Origin: Roseomonas sp. | Lineage (GTDB): Bacteria; Pseudomonadota; Alphaproteobacteria; Acetobacterales; Acetobacteraceae | Assembly: GCA_020249285.1 (NCBI GenBank) | Contig: JADCFX010000014.1 | Coordinates: 62,001 to 126,000 of the forward strand | Direction: 5' to 3' | Length of the DNA stretch: 64,000 bases | Shown here: piece by piece, positions 50,479 through 58,883 of the stretch | How positions within the stretch are numbered: the stretch's first letter is position 1 | Layout of the letters: each line of letters opens with the position of its first letter | Notes under the pieces: model-generated | What the model saw: the letters and a program-made list of their open reading frames with translations, nothing else | Told to the model about the DNA's origin: nothing | Database searches by the model: none | Program-made: the position numbers and the translations under genes

Positions 50479-51876
50479 TCAAGCTGCATTACGACGGGCA
50501 TGGGCACGAACTGCGGCTTCCACCGCGCCGAGGTCATCGGCCAGGGTGGAAAAGCGTTCTTCCCGATCATATAGGTCGGCGAGCCGCGCGGGCAGAGGGG
50601 GGCGCAGCCCCGTGGCGCGTTCCACCGCATCGGGGAATTTCGCCGGATGCGCGGTGGCGGCCACCACCACGGGGATGGCAGGGTCTTCCGGCGCCAAGGC
50701 GCGCGCGGCAGCGGTGCCGATCGCAGTGTGTGGGTCCGCCAAATACCCCGCCGCCTGATGCAAATGGCGGATTTCGGCGAGTGTCCCGGCATCATCCAGG
50801 GTGAAGCCCGCGAAAAGGCTGTTGGTTTCCCGCCAGGCCGCATCTGCAACGGGCATGCGCCCTTCGGCGCGGAAGCGGCGCATGGCTTCCGCCGTGACGG
50901 CGCCATCGCGGCCCTGCAATTCGAACAACAGGCGTTCGAAATTGGAGGAAACCTGGATGTCCATGGAAGGCGAAAGGGATGGCTCCACCGGCCGCGCTGT
51001 CATGTCATTGGTCGCGAGAAACCGCGCCAGGATGTCATTGCGGTTCGACCCCACGATCAGCTTGGCCACCGGCAGGCCCATGCGCATCGCGGCCCAGGCG
51101 GCCAGCACATTGCCGAAATTGCCGGTGGGAACGCTGAAGGCGGCAGGCCGATCCGGCGCGCCAAGCGCCAAGGCTGCTGCGACATAATAGGGGATTTGCG
51201 CCGCAATCCGCGCCCAGTTGATCGAATTCACCGCCGAAAGCCGCATTTCCTGGCGGAAGGGCGCATCATTGAACATGGCCTTGACCAAATCCTGGCAGGC
51301 ATCGAAATCGCCCTTGATCGCGATATTGCTGACATTTTGCGCCAGCACGCTGGTCATTTGCCGGCGCTGCACTTCGCTGGTGCGGCCTTCGGGGTGCAGG
51401 ATGACGATATCAACCGCCGCGCGATCCCGGCAGGCTTCAATGGCGGCGGAACCCGTATCGCCCGAGGTCGCGCCCACAATCGTCACGCGTTCGCCGCGTT
51501 TGGTCAGCACATGATCGAAAAGCGGCCCCAGCAATTGCAGCGCCATATCCTTGAAGGCCAGCGTCGGGCCATGAAACAGTTCCAGCGCGAAACAGCGCTG
51601 ATCAAGCTGGACCAGCGGCACAATGGCTGGATGGCCAAACCCCGCATAGGCCTGCTTGCAAAGCTGATCGAGCGGCAGGTTGGGCCCCGCAAATAGCCCA
51701 ATGATGCGCGCTGCCAATTCCGGATAGGAAAGTCCGCGCATGGCGCGCCATTCGGCGGGCGAAAGCTCCGGCCAATGGCGCGGCACGAAAAGCCCGCCAT
51801 CCTCAGCGAGGCCAGCCAGCAATACGCCTTCAAAATCCCGGGCCGGCGCCTGCCCGCGTGTTGAGATGTACTCCAT
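50479..51876 (-). CDS. thrC: Threonine synthase
   Basis: 465-residue PLP enzyme converting O-phosphohomoserine to threonine. The N-terminus is MEYISTRGQAPARDFEGVLL. The PLP lysine is Lys109 in LAFKDMALQLLG, GATSGDTGSAAIEA is the phosphate-binding loop, and GNFGNVLAAWAAMRMGLP follows. It belongs to the long (E. coli/yeast-type) class. It is first of the thrC/M16/pmbA minus-strand operon, a common alphaproteobacterial order. Confidence 0.95.
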   Translation of the reverse strand: MEYISTRGQAPARDFEGVLLAGLAEDGGLFVPRHWPELSPAEWRAMRGLSYPELAARIIGLFAGPNLPLDQLCKQAYAGFGHPAIVPLVQLDQRCFALELFHGPTLAFKDMALQLLGPLFDHVLTKRGERVTIVGATSGDTGSAAIEACRDRAAVDIVILHPEGRTSEVQRRQMTSVLAQNVSNIAIKGDFDACQDLVKAMFNDAPFRQEMRLSAVNSINWARIAAQIPYYVAAALALGAPDRPAAFSVPTGNFGNVLAAWAAMRMGLPVAKLIVGSNRNDILARFLATNDMTARPVEPSLSPSMDIQVSSNFERLLFELQGRDGAVTAEAMRRFRAEGRMPVADAAWRETNSLFAGFTLDDAGTLAEIRHLHQAAGYLADPHTAIGTAAARALAPEDPAIPVVVAATAHPAKFPDAVERATGLRPPLPARLADLYDREERFSTLADDLGAVEAAVRAHARRNAA

Positions 51877-51995
51877 GGACGGGAGACATAAAGGGTGCGG
51901 CGGGAAAGCGCGAGGGGCCAGGGCCAGGCCATAGGCAAAGCGCGCGAGGAGGGTTAACCTTTTCCCATAACAACATCCAAGAATGAGGAAGCGTC

Positions 51996-52979
51996 ATGAG
52001 ATTTCGCTTGCCCCGCCGGGCTGTTTTGTCCCTCCCGTTTGCAAGCTTGGCCGCGCCTGCCCTGGCACAAGCCTTTCCGCAGCGGAACATCACCATCATT
52101 GTCCCGTCGGCCCCTGGGGGGACGCTGGACGCGCTGGCCCGCTACTTCGGCCAGGCCATGGCGCCGCTGCTGGGCCGGTCCGTGGTGGTTGAAAATGTCG
52201 GCGGCGCCGGTGGCCTGATCGGCATGCAGCGCGCAGCGCGTGCGGAAGCCGATGGGCATACGCTGGTCTTCGGCAATATGGGCGTCATGGCGGTTGGCTA
52301 TGTCCTGAACCCCAATTCGGGCTTCGATCCGCGACGCGACTTGGCACCGATTTCCATGGTGGCGGACGTGCCCATGGTGCTGGCGGCTTCCCCTCGCGGG
52401 CAGATTCGCGATTTGCAGGGCCTTCTGGATCACATTCGCCGCAATGGTGACAAAGCCACTTTCGGCACTGCCGGTTCGGGCACCACAAGCCATCTTGCGC
52501 CCGGATACCTACTGCATCTTGCGGGGCTAAAGGCCACGCTTGTTTCCTATCGGGGTGCTGGTCCCGCCATGACGGATCTGGCCGCCGGGACTGTAGATGC
52601 GGTGATTGATCAGACCGTCACCATGATTCCAGCGCATCGCGGCGGAACAGCGATTGCGCTCGCGGTTTCGGCGCCGCAGCGCATTCCGCAATTGCCCGAT
52701 GTGCCGAGCTTCGCCGAGGCAGGCCTGCCAGGTTTTGATCTGGTGATCTGGAACGCCTTCGCCGCCCCTGCCGGCACCCCAGCACCGGTCGTCGCGCGCT
52801 TGGCAGAGGTCCTTGAAGGCGCTCAGCAAGACCCTGTGTTACAGGGCCGGTTACGCGATCTGGCGAGCACGGCGCCTGCCCCCTCCACGCGCGGGCCAGA
52901 AGCGCTACGGCAAAGGATCGCGGCAGACATCACCAAATGGGCCGAGATCATTGGCGCATCCGGCCTCAATCGGGAATAG
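51996..52979 (+). CDS. Bug/TctC-family receptor (orphan)
   Basis: 327-residue periplasmic receptor with signal peptide (RRAVLSLPFASLAAPALA, residues 7-24). NITIIVPSAPGGTLDALAR opens the mature chain, with NVGGAGGLIGMQRAARAEADG, SYRGAGPAMTDLAAGTVDA and LPGFDLVIWNAFAAPAG. GAGGAAG precedes the ATG. It is convergent with the thiolase-fold gene; a GGGGGC/GCCCCC hairpin spans the 27-nt gap. Confidence 0.9.
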   Translation: MRFRLPRRAVLSLPFASLAAPALAQAFPQRNITIIVPSAPGGTLDALARYFGQAMAPLLGRSVVVENVGGAGGLIGMQRAARAEADGHTLVFGNMGVMAVGYVLNPNSGFDPRRDLAPISMVADVPMVLAASPRGQIRDLQGLLDHIRRNGDKATFGTAGSGTTSHLAPGYLLHLAGLKATLVSYRGAGPAMTDLAAGTVDAVIDQTVTMIPAHRGGTAIALAVSAPQRIPQLPDVPSFAEAGLPGFDLVIWNAFAAPAGTPAPVVARLAEVLEGAQQDPVLQGRLRDLASTAPAPSTRGPEALRQRIAADITKWAEIIGASGLNRE

Positions 52980-53006
52980 CGGCGCTTGCGGCATCGCGAG
53001 GGGGGC

Positions 53007-54161
53007 CTAAACCGCCCCCGTCCCGCCCAGAATGACGGTGCTCTGCGCCGACAGCACGCCCCCATTGCCATGCACAATGGCGGTATCATGCTTTTGCACT
53101 TGCCGCGCGCCGCATTCGCCGCGGATTTGCCGCACCGCTTCAATCAGCAAATAAAGCCCGTACATGCCCGGATGGCAGTAAGACAAACCCCCGCCATTGG
53201 TATTCACCGGCAAGGCACCCCCCGGCGCGATGCGCCCATTGGCAACAAACGCACCGCCTTCGCCCTTTTTGCAAAAGCCAAGGTCTTCCAGGAACAGAAT
53301 GGTGTTGATGGTAAACGCATCATAAAGCTCTGCCATATCCATATCCTGCGGCCCGAGCCCCGCCGCCTGATAGGCGCGCGCGCCAGACGCAATCGCCCCC
53401 GTGCGTGTCAAATCCGGCATATTGGAAATGCTCGCATGGGTGATGCTGGTCCCGGTGCCCAGCACATAGACCGGCGGCTTCTTCAGCGCCTTCGCCCGCG
53501 CGGCGGATGTCAGCACAATCGCGCCCCCGCCATCCGTCACCAGGCAGCAATCGCGCACGGTGAAGGGGTAGGACACCATCTTCGCCCCAAGCACGCCTGC
53601 GATATCCAGCGGCCTTTGATCAAAAGCAACGGGATTGAGCTGCGCCCAGCGCCGCGCCGCCACCGCCACTTCCGCCAATTGTTCCCGCGTTGTGCCGTAT
53701 TCATGCATGTGCCGGTTCGCTGCCATGGCATAGGCGCTGGAGGGCATGAAGGGCTTGAAGGGCGTCTCATAAGGGTTGAATTCGCGGGGCGAGGCATTTT
53801 TCCGCCCCGCTGATCGCTGCGTGCTGCCATAAGCAACAACCGCCACGGAACAAAGCCCGGCTTCAATCGCGGCTTGAGCATGCGCCACATGGATTTCAAA
53901 GGATGATCCACCGACAATGGTGGAATCCACATAAGCATCCGGCTTTTTCAGATATTCCGCCAAGGACATGGCGGATGTCCGCGCCTGCGTCGTGGCACAA
54001 AAAAGCCCATCCACATCGGCAAGCGTCAGCCCCGCATCCGCCAGTGCCCGCACTGTCCCCTGCGCCATCAGATCAATCACCGACATATCAGCCGCAACAC
54101 TGCCGATATCCGATTCCGCCGCACCCACAATCGCAACACTGCCGCGCTTCATGCTGCCCAT
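53007..54161 (-). CDS. Thiolase-fold protein lacking the nucleophile Cys
   Basis: 384-residue SCP2-thiolase-like protein. It opens RGSVAIVGAAESDIG, then DVDGLFCATTQ. Where thiolases carry the acylated Cys, this one reads VGGSSFEIHVAHA (83-95), so Ser replaces Cys. The C-terminal catalytic region reads IVHGNGGVLSAQST, with His364 kept but no C-x-G cysteine. Such proteins paired with an OB-fold (DUF35) partner include retro-aldolases of steroid side-chain degradation (Ltp2 type) and BbsAB-type thiolases. Here the partner gene ends 4 nt upstream. The start is ATG 54161 or 54152. Confidence 0.82.
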   Translation of the reverse strand: MGSMKRGSVAIVGAAESDIGSVAADMSVIDLMAQGTVRALADAGLTLADVDGLFCATTQARTSAMSLAEYLKKPDAYVDSTIVGGSSFEIHVAHAQAAIEAGLCSVAVVAYGSTQRSAGRKNASPREFNPYETPFKPFMPSSAYAMAANRHMHEYGTTREQLAEVAVAARRWAQLNPVAFDQRPLDIAGVLGAKMVSYPFTVRDCCLVTDGGGAIVLTSAARAKALKKPPVYVLGTGTSITHASISNMPDLTRTGAIASGARAYQAAGLGPQDMDMAELYDAFTINTILFLEDLGFCKKGEGGAFVANGRIAPGGALPVNTNGGGLSYCHPGMYGLYLLIEAVRQIRGECGARQVQKHDTAIVHGNGGVLSAQSTVILGGTGAV

Positions 54162-54165
54162 CGCC

Positions 54166-54546
54166 CTAGCCCCCCAACGCCGTGAAGACGGGAATGGGCG
54201 CTTCATCATCGCCCTGATGATGGGTGCGGAATGTCACGCGCATGCCGATTTTCACCGCCATCGGGTCAATATCCTCAACCCGGCTCATCAGCCGATAACC
54301 CTCATCCATATCCACCAGGCAGACATTGTAAGCATCGCCCTGCGCGGGATGCACCACAGTGGTCGCATGCACCGTGCCAAGCCCCTTGGAGATTCGCCAT
54401 TCCAATTCTTCGCTGCCCGTATAGGGGCAGATGATGCGCGGGTAGAATACGGGTTTGCCGACGCTCGGGCTGAATTGATAGGCAAGTTCGCCCCGCTGCA
54501 AATGCTCATTGTAAATGCCGAGAGGCGATTTCTTGGCGTTTTCCAT
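54166..54546 (-). CDS. OB-fold (DUF35-like) partner protein
   Basis: About 126 residues. The C-terminal half (GLGTVHATTVVHP, YNVCLVDMDEGYRLMSRVED, VKIGMRVTFRTH) is the OB fold that binds acyl-CoA in DUF35 proteins. The rubredoxin-like zinc ribbon usually found before it is degenerate: PRIICPYTGSEELEW keeps one Cys. AGGAT precedes ATG 54546; ATG 54561 is in frame but has no ribosome site. Known relatives form a complex with the thiolase-fold protein encoded next to them, and the 4-nt spacing here supports that. Confidence 0.8.
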   Translation of the reverse strand: MENAKKSPLGIYNEHLQRGELAYQFSPSVGKPVFYPRIICPYTGSEELEWRISKGLGTVHATTVVHPAQGDAYNVCLVDMDEGYRLMSRVEDIDPMAVKIGMRVTFRTHHQGDDEAPIPVFTALGG

Positions 54547-54576
54547 CTTATCCTGCCGCATGTGTTGAAAGCTGCC

Positions 54577-54918
54577 TCACGGCGAATCGAAACGCACCGC
54601 AATGGCGGCCGAGGCAATCACTGCCTTGTCATGCGCGCCTTCTTCCGGAACATCCAAGCCGCCCTTCACCGCGCGTGCCGTGACCACGCCGTAAGGCAGG
54701 GATTTGCGCACCGCTTCGATATCCACCTTGTCAGGCTGCTGCACGCCGATGATCACTTCCACCTGCATGGTCTTGATATCAAGCCCCAGCGTGCGAACGA
54801 AAGCGAGCGAGGAATGATGCAAGGCATCCTGCACCGCGCGCAAAGCGGCCTTGGTGTAATCCCCGCCGTGCAAATCATTGCCGCTGCCCATTTCAAGGAT
54901 GATGCGCTTCAAGGCCAT
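54577..54918 (-). CDS. Lin0512-family protein, paralogue A
   Basis: 113 residues of the uncharacterised Lin0512 family. It begins MALKRIILEMGSGNDLHGGD and continues YTKAALRAVQDALHHSSL, VEVIIGVQQPDKVD and AHDKAVIASAAIAVRFD. GGGAGAGCG precedes the ATG. It lies between paralogue B and the OB-fold gene in the same direction, with gaps of 12 and 30 nt. No enzyme activity is known for the family. Confidence 0.82.
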   Translation of the reverse strand: MALKRIILEMGSGNDLHGGDYTKAALRAVQDALHHSSLAFVRTLGLDIKTMQVEVIIGVQQPDKVDIEAVRKSLPYGVVTARAVKGGLDVPEEGAHDKAVIASAAIAVRFDSP

Positions 54919-54930
54919 TGTCGCTCTCCC

Positions 54931-55269
54931 TCACACATCCAGCCGCACAATGGCGCAGCAATTGGCAATCACGGTGCTATTGGTGCCCTCATCATTCGGG
55001 ATTTCGAGGCCACCTTCCACCAGCGTCACGGTGCCGCTGCCATGCGGCAGAATGGCCAGCACCTGGTCCTTATCCACCAAATCAGGCTTCGGCACGCCGA
55101 TCAACACTTCAACCCGCATGGCGTCGGAATCCTGCCCAACTGCGGCGCCGATGGTGAGCGAGTTGTGCCAAAGCGCATCGCGAAGCGCGCGCACCGCAGC
55201 CTTGGTGTAATCCACGCCGCGAATATCGGTGCCCATGCCAATTTCAAGCACCATGCGTTGCAGGGCCAT
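54931..55269 (-). CDS. Lin0512-family protein, paralogue B
   Basis: 112 residues, clearly homologous to paralogue A over the whole length (MALQRMVLEIGMGTDIRGVD, YTKAAVRALRDALWHNSL, VEVLIGVPKPDLVD, NSTVIANCCAIVRLDV). AGGA precedes ATG 55269; a TTG 18 nt upstream is in frame. It is the first gene of the four-gene unit. Two diverged copies side by side suggest a heteromeric assembly; this is inference. Confidence 0.82.
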   Translation of the reverse strand: MALQRMVLEIGMGTDIRGVDYTKAAVRALRDALWHNSLTIGAAVGQDSDAMRVEVLIGVPKPDLVDKDQVLAILPHGSGTVTLVEGGLEIPNDEGTNSTVIANCCAIVRLDV

Positions 55270-55335
55270 GATCCTGTCCTTATCCAATCCTTCAGGTAGC
55301 GTGATCCTTTTTTCGGGATCGCGCCATAGTCGCCA

Positions 55336-55899
55336 TCACCGCCCAACCAACGCCGCAATGGCCTCTAGCCCACGATCCCGCACACCCATCTCACCCAAAT
55401 GATCCAGCGTGTTGAACAGATAATCCCGGTTCGACCCCATCTGCCCATGGCCGGTATCAATCGCGCGTGCCAGAATTTCCGCCGGCTGCTTGCCGCAATA
55501 AAGCCGACACGCCCGGTTCGCGACATAGGCAATGGCGGGAACACGTTCCCCACTATCCAACAGCGTCAGCGGCAAAAGCTGGCGGCGATAAACAACCTCT
55601 CCGCCATCGGGTAATTCGCGCGCATCCAGATAGGCCAGCGTTTCAACCGCCGCACGGCCCGGCACACGAAACACCGCGCCCCGGCAGGCGCCGCCGCGAT
55701 CCAGCCCCAAAACCAGCCCTGGGCGTTCTGGGGTGCCACGATATCGGTGGCTCCATAGGCAAAAGCGCCGGTGAAAGCCACGCAGCAGCGCCGAATGACG
55801 CGCGGCATGGTCAAAGCCTGGGCGCCAGATCAGCGATCCATAGGCAAAGACATAAAAATCCCCATCAGGGGCGAGGAGTGGTGCGATATCGGTTGTCAT
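55336..55899 (-). CDS. ChaC-family gamma-glutamylcyclotransferase
   Basis: 187-residue enzyme of the ChaC class, which cleaves glutathione to 5-oxoproline and Cys-Gly. The substrate loop YGSLIW is at 20-25, the catalytic Glu is Glu95 in DARELPDGG, and the C-terminal part has IDTGHGQMGSNRDYLFNTLDHL, typical of ChaC. ATG 55899 is chosen; a TTG 15 nt upstream is in frame. It is divergent from the DUF2125 gene by 38 nt. Confidence 0.9.
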   Translation of the reverse strand: MTTDIAPLLAPDGDFYVFAYGSLIWRPGFDHAARHSALLRGFHRRFCLWSHRYRGTPERPGLVLGLDRGGACRGAVFRVPGRAAVETLAYLDARELPDGGEVVYRRQLLPLTLLDSGERVPAIAYVANRACRLYCGKQPAEILARAIDTGHGQMGSNRDYLFNTLDHLGEMGVRDRGLEAIAALVGR

Positions 55900-55937
55900 G
55901 GCGGGCGCGTTCAAACCCCGCTATATCGGGCACCAGC

Positions 55938-57014
55938 ATGATCGCCAAGCCATCCAACCCCCCACGCGCGCCCTTGCTTGGGCGCTTCCTATTCGGCGCG
56001 CTGGTCTTGCTGGCCGCGCTGGTGGCCGGCCAAAGCCTGCTTTGGCGCTGGAGCACGGGGGCCTTGGCAGAATCTTTCAGCGATTGGGTGATCAAGCACC
56101 GCGCTCAGGGCTGGAGCATTCGCCATGAAACGCCGGAACGCGGCGGCTGGCCCTTCGCGGCGCGGCTTTCCATCCCGCGGCTATCCATCGCAAGCCCAGG
56201 TGATGAGACCTCAGGCCAGGGCCTGGGCTGGGCGGCTGAGGCGCTGACGCTGACGACACCCCTGCCCTTGCCCGGTGCGCTGCGCCTGGAAGCAACAGGC
56301 CAACAGGCGCTGCGCATCGGTGCCACGCAAATCCCCTTCACCGCGACCAGTTTCCAGGCGTTGCTGCCGCTTGAAGTGGGCCAGCCGCCGCGCCGGGCCA
56401 ATGCGCTGATGCAGGGCGTGGTCGCGCAAACCCCCGATGGCGTGCTGAACGTGCAGCGGCTTGGCATGGATGCGAATTGGACGCGCTCCGCCGAACCGAC
56501 ACTAACACTACAATTCGCCGCTGAAGACGCTTCCCTGCCACAAGCTTGGCTTCAGGCCCCTGCCCTGGCCGGCCTTGGCCCAAGACTCGCCAAGCTTGAA
56601 TTCGACGGCGCGCTTTACGGCAGCGTGCTGCCCCTGCCGAGCCTGCGTGAGCAATTGGATGCCTGGCGCGCTTCAGAAGGCAAGCTGGATGTCCGCCAAT
56701 TGCGCCTGACCTGGGGGGAATTGGATGCCGGGCTCAGGCTTTCCGCGCGGCTTGATCCGGCCTTGCAACCAGCCTTGGGCGGGACGCTTTCTGTGACCAA
56801 TCCCAATGCCGCACTCGATTCCTTGGCGCGGTCCGGCCTTATTCAGCGGCGCGCACTGGATGGCACGAAATTCGCCGTCGGGCTACTGACGCGCCGGCCC
56901 CAAGATGGTGGCCCGCCGGTCGCGGAAATTCCTATCGCGCTGCAAAATGGCGTGGTGAGCGTGGCGCAGATACCACTGACGCGCCTGCCGCCGATTGCCT
57001 GGCCGCAACACTGA
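55938..57014 (+). CDS. DUF2125-domain protein, membrane-anchored
   Basis: 358 residues with one N-terminal membrane helix (about 14-33) and a long periplasmic part. It matches the alphaproteobacterial DUF2125 family: SFSDWVIKHRAQGWSIRHETPERGGWPFAA, then repeated beta-rich segments with FDGALYGSVLPLP, NAALDSLARSGLI and a C-terminal ALQNGVVSVAQIPLTRLPPI. The architecture recalls periplasmic lipid-transfer-like (AsmA-like) proteins, but the function is unknown. ATG 55938 is preferred; upstream in-frame sequence is the shadow of chaC. Confidence 0.8.
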   Translation: MIAKPSNPPRAPLLGRFLFGALVLLAALVAGQSLLWRWSTGALAESFSDWVIKHRAQGWSIRHETPERGGWPFAARLSIPRLSIASPGDETSGQGLGWAAEALTLTTPLPLPGALRLEATGQQALRIGATQIPFTATSFQALLPLEVGQPPRRANALMQGVVAQTPDGVLNVQRLGMDANWTRSAEPTLTLQFAAEDASLPQAWLQAPALAGLGPRLAKLEFDGALYGSVLPLPSLREQLDAWRASEGKLDVRQLRLTWGELDAGLRLSARLDPALQPALGGTLSVTNPNAALDSLARSGLIQRRALDGTKFAVGLLTRRPQDGGPPVAEIPIALQNGVVSVAQIPLTRLPPIAWPQH

Positions 57015-57025
57015 ATGACGCTGGA

Positions 57026-57069
57026 GCGTTTTCAAGCCAAGTGGCATCACTTGGCGGCTCGGAAAACGC
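57026..57069. repeat. Dispersed 44-nt hairpin repeat, copy B
   Basis: Inverse orientation to copy A. The outer arms read GCGTTTTC/GAAAACGC (minus strand) and the inner arms GCCAAGTG/CACTTGGC around ATGC. It lies in the 69-nt convergent gap between the DUF2125 gene and recJ, 12 nt after one stop and 15 nt before the other. Confidence 0.85.
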
Positions 57070-57083
57070 GACCAAGTCAAGGT

Positions 57084-58865
57084 TCAGGCCCGCGCCGCAT
57101 CCACAATCTGAAAGCCCACGCTGACTTCGCCATTCCAGGATTCTGCCCGCAAATGCCCGCAAAGATGCAAGGGCGTGCGATCGGGTGAAAGCAAGGCATC
57201 TGCCAGCGGACCATCCTTGGCGCGAAAGCAAATGGTCTTGAGCCGCCCGCCGCCCTCACCTTCCACAAAGGCGCGGATCGTAGCACCTTCCTTGCCGATG
57301 CGATCCGCGCGCACCACACGGGCGCGCGACAGGGCGAAAATCGGTTCCTCATTGCCCGCGCCAAAAGGGGCGAGCCGCGCAATATCCTGCGCCAAGGCAA
57401 TCGAGGCGCCAGCGACCGTCAAAGCACCTTCCACCACCAAATCCGCCGCACTTGGCAATTGCGCGGCTTGGGATAGGCGTTCTTCCAGAAATGCGTGGAA
57501 GGCTTCCTGCTTTTCCGCGCGGAAGGAAAACCCTGCCGCCATCGGATGCCCGCCGCCGGTCTCAAGCAAGCCCATCTCTCGCGCCGCGATGATGGCGGTG
57601 CCAAGATCAATGCCCGTGACAGACCGGCCTGAGCCCTTGGCAATGCCACCCGCAATCCCCGCGACACAGGCGGGACGATTGAATTTTTCCTTGACGCGGC
57701 CTGCGACTATTCCAACCACGCCGGGGTGCCAACCCTCTGCCGCAATCAGCAGCACGGCATGGCCCGCCTTGACCTGCGCTTCCGCCATCGCCATCGCCGT
57801 GCCCAGCATATCGCCTTCCACTTCCTGCCGGCGCTTATTCACCTCATCCAGCTTTTCCGCCATGGCGCGCGCTTCAATCGCATCTTCCGAAAGCAAAAGC
57901 CGCAGACCCAAATCCGCTTCCGCAATGCGGCCCGAGGCATTGATGCGTGGGCCCAGCATGAAGCCAAGCGTATGCGCGCTTGGCATATCCTTCTGCCCGG
58001 CCACATCCAGAAGCGCGGCCAGGCCAATCCGCCCGCGCTTGCCGAGCACCTTCAAGCCCTGCGTGACCAAGGCGCGATTGAACCCCGTGAGCGGCATGAC
58101 ATCACACACGGTCGCGAGTGCGACGATATCCAGCAGCGCAAGCAAATCAGGCTCTTTGCGGCGCGTGAACCAACCAGCGCGGCGCAACACACGAAGGCTC
58201 GCCGTTGCTGCCAGAAACGCCACCGCAGCGGCGCAGATGTGTTTCAAGCCAGATGGGCAATCCAGCCGATTGGGATTGACCACGGCCAGCACCGCCGGCA
58301 GCACGCCTTCCGCCTTGTGATGATCCAGCACCACCACATCGGCGCGGCCCTCCGCAGCCGCCAAAGCGGCCGCGGCGGCTATGCCGCAATCCACGCAAAT
58401 GATCAGCGAAGCGCCAGCCTTACAAAGTGCCGCAATCGCCGGCGCATTCGGCCCATAGCCTTCCTTGATGCGATCCGGGACATAGGGTGTGACTTGGCAG
58501 CCCAGATCACGCAGAAACCGCGTCATCAGCGCGCCAGCACAAGCGCCATCCACATCATAATCACCGAATACCGCGACATGCTCACCGCTGCGTACCGCGA
58601 CCGCGATGCGATCCGCCGCCGCTTCCATATCCGCCAGGCGCGACGGGTCCGGCATCAGCGCGCGGAGCTTTGGCTCCAGAAAATCCGCCGCATCGTCCAG
58701 GCTAACGCCGCGCGCGGCGAGCAAGCGCCCCAGCATCTCCGGCAATTCCAAACGCTGCGCGATGCCAAGCCCAATCCGTGCATCGCCAGCGCGCCATTGC
58801 CAACTGCGCCCGGTCAGGCTGCGCGTGACACCCAATACGGGTCCTGTCAGCGCGCTATCATCCAT
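57084..58865 (-). CDS. recJ: Single-stranded-DNA-specific 5'-3' exonuclease RecJ
   Basis: 593-residue DHH-family nuclease used in recombination and mismatch repair. The DHH phosphoesterase motifs are DYDVDG (102-107), the CVDCG block near 158 and DHHK (181-184). NASGRIAEADLGLRLL and the DHHA1-type TGGGHPMAAGFSF follow. It lies 18 nt downstream of glpX. Confidence 0.96.
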   Translation of the reverse strand: MDDSALTGPVLGVTRSLTGRSWQWRAGDARIGLGIAQRLELPEMLGRLLAARGVSLDDAADFLEPKLRALMPDPSRLADMEAAADRIAVAVRSGEHVAVFGDYDVDGACAGALMTRFLRDLGCQVTPYVPDRIKEGYGPNAPAIAALCKAGASLIICVDCGIAAAAALAAAEGRADVVVLDHHKAEGVLPAVLAVVNPNRLDCPSGLKHICAAAVAFLAATASLRVLRRAGWFTRRKEPDLLALLDIVALATVCDVMPLTGFNRALVTQGLKVLGKRGRIGLAALLDVAGQKDMPSAHTLGFMLGPRINASGRIAEADLGLRLLLSEDAIEARAMAEKLDEVNKRRQEVEGDMLGTAMAMAEAQVKAGHAVLLIAAEGWHPGVVGIVAGRVKEKFNRPACVAGIAGGIAKGSGRSVTGIDLGTAIIAAREMGLLETGGGHPMAAGFSFRAEKQEAFHAFLEERLSQAAQLPSAADLVVEGALTVAGASIALAQDIARLAPFGAGNEEPIFALSRARVVRADRIGKEGATIRAFVEGEGGGRLKTICFRAKDGPLADALLSPDRTPLHLCGHLRAESWNGEVSVGFQIVDAARA

Positions 58866-58883
58866 GAAATACGCGCGCCCTGA

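Noticed and set aside
53000..53020. GGGGGC/GCCCCC hairpin between a Bug gene and the thiolase-fold gene as terminator
   Set aside because: The stem spans the thiolase-fold stop codon and has no T-tract on either side; not strong enough for a separate feature.
55310..55330. GATCC-T6-GGATC hairpin between Lin0512 B and chaC
   Set aside because: The T run is in the loop, not after the stem, so it does not form a terminator; it is short and may be chance.
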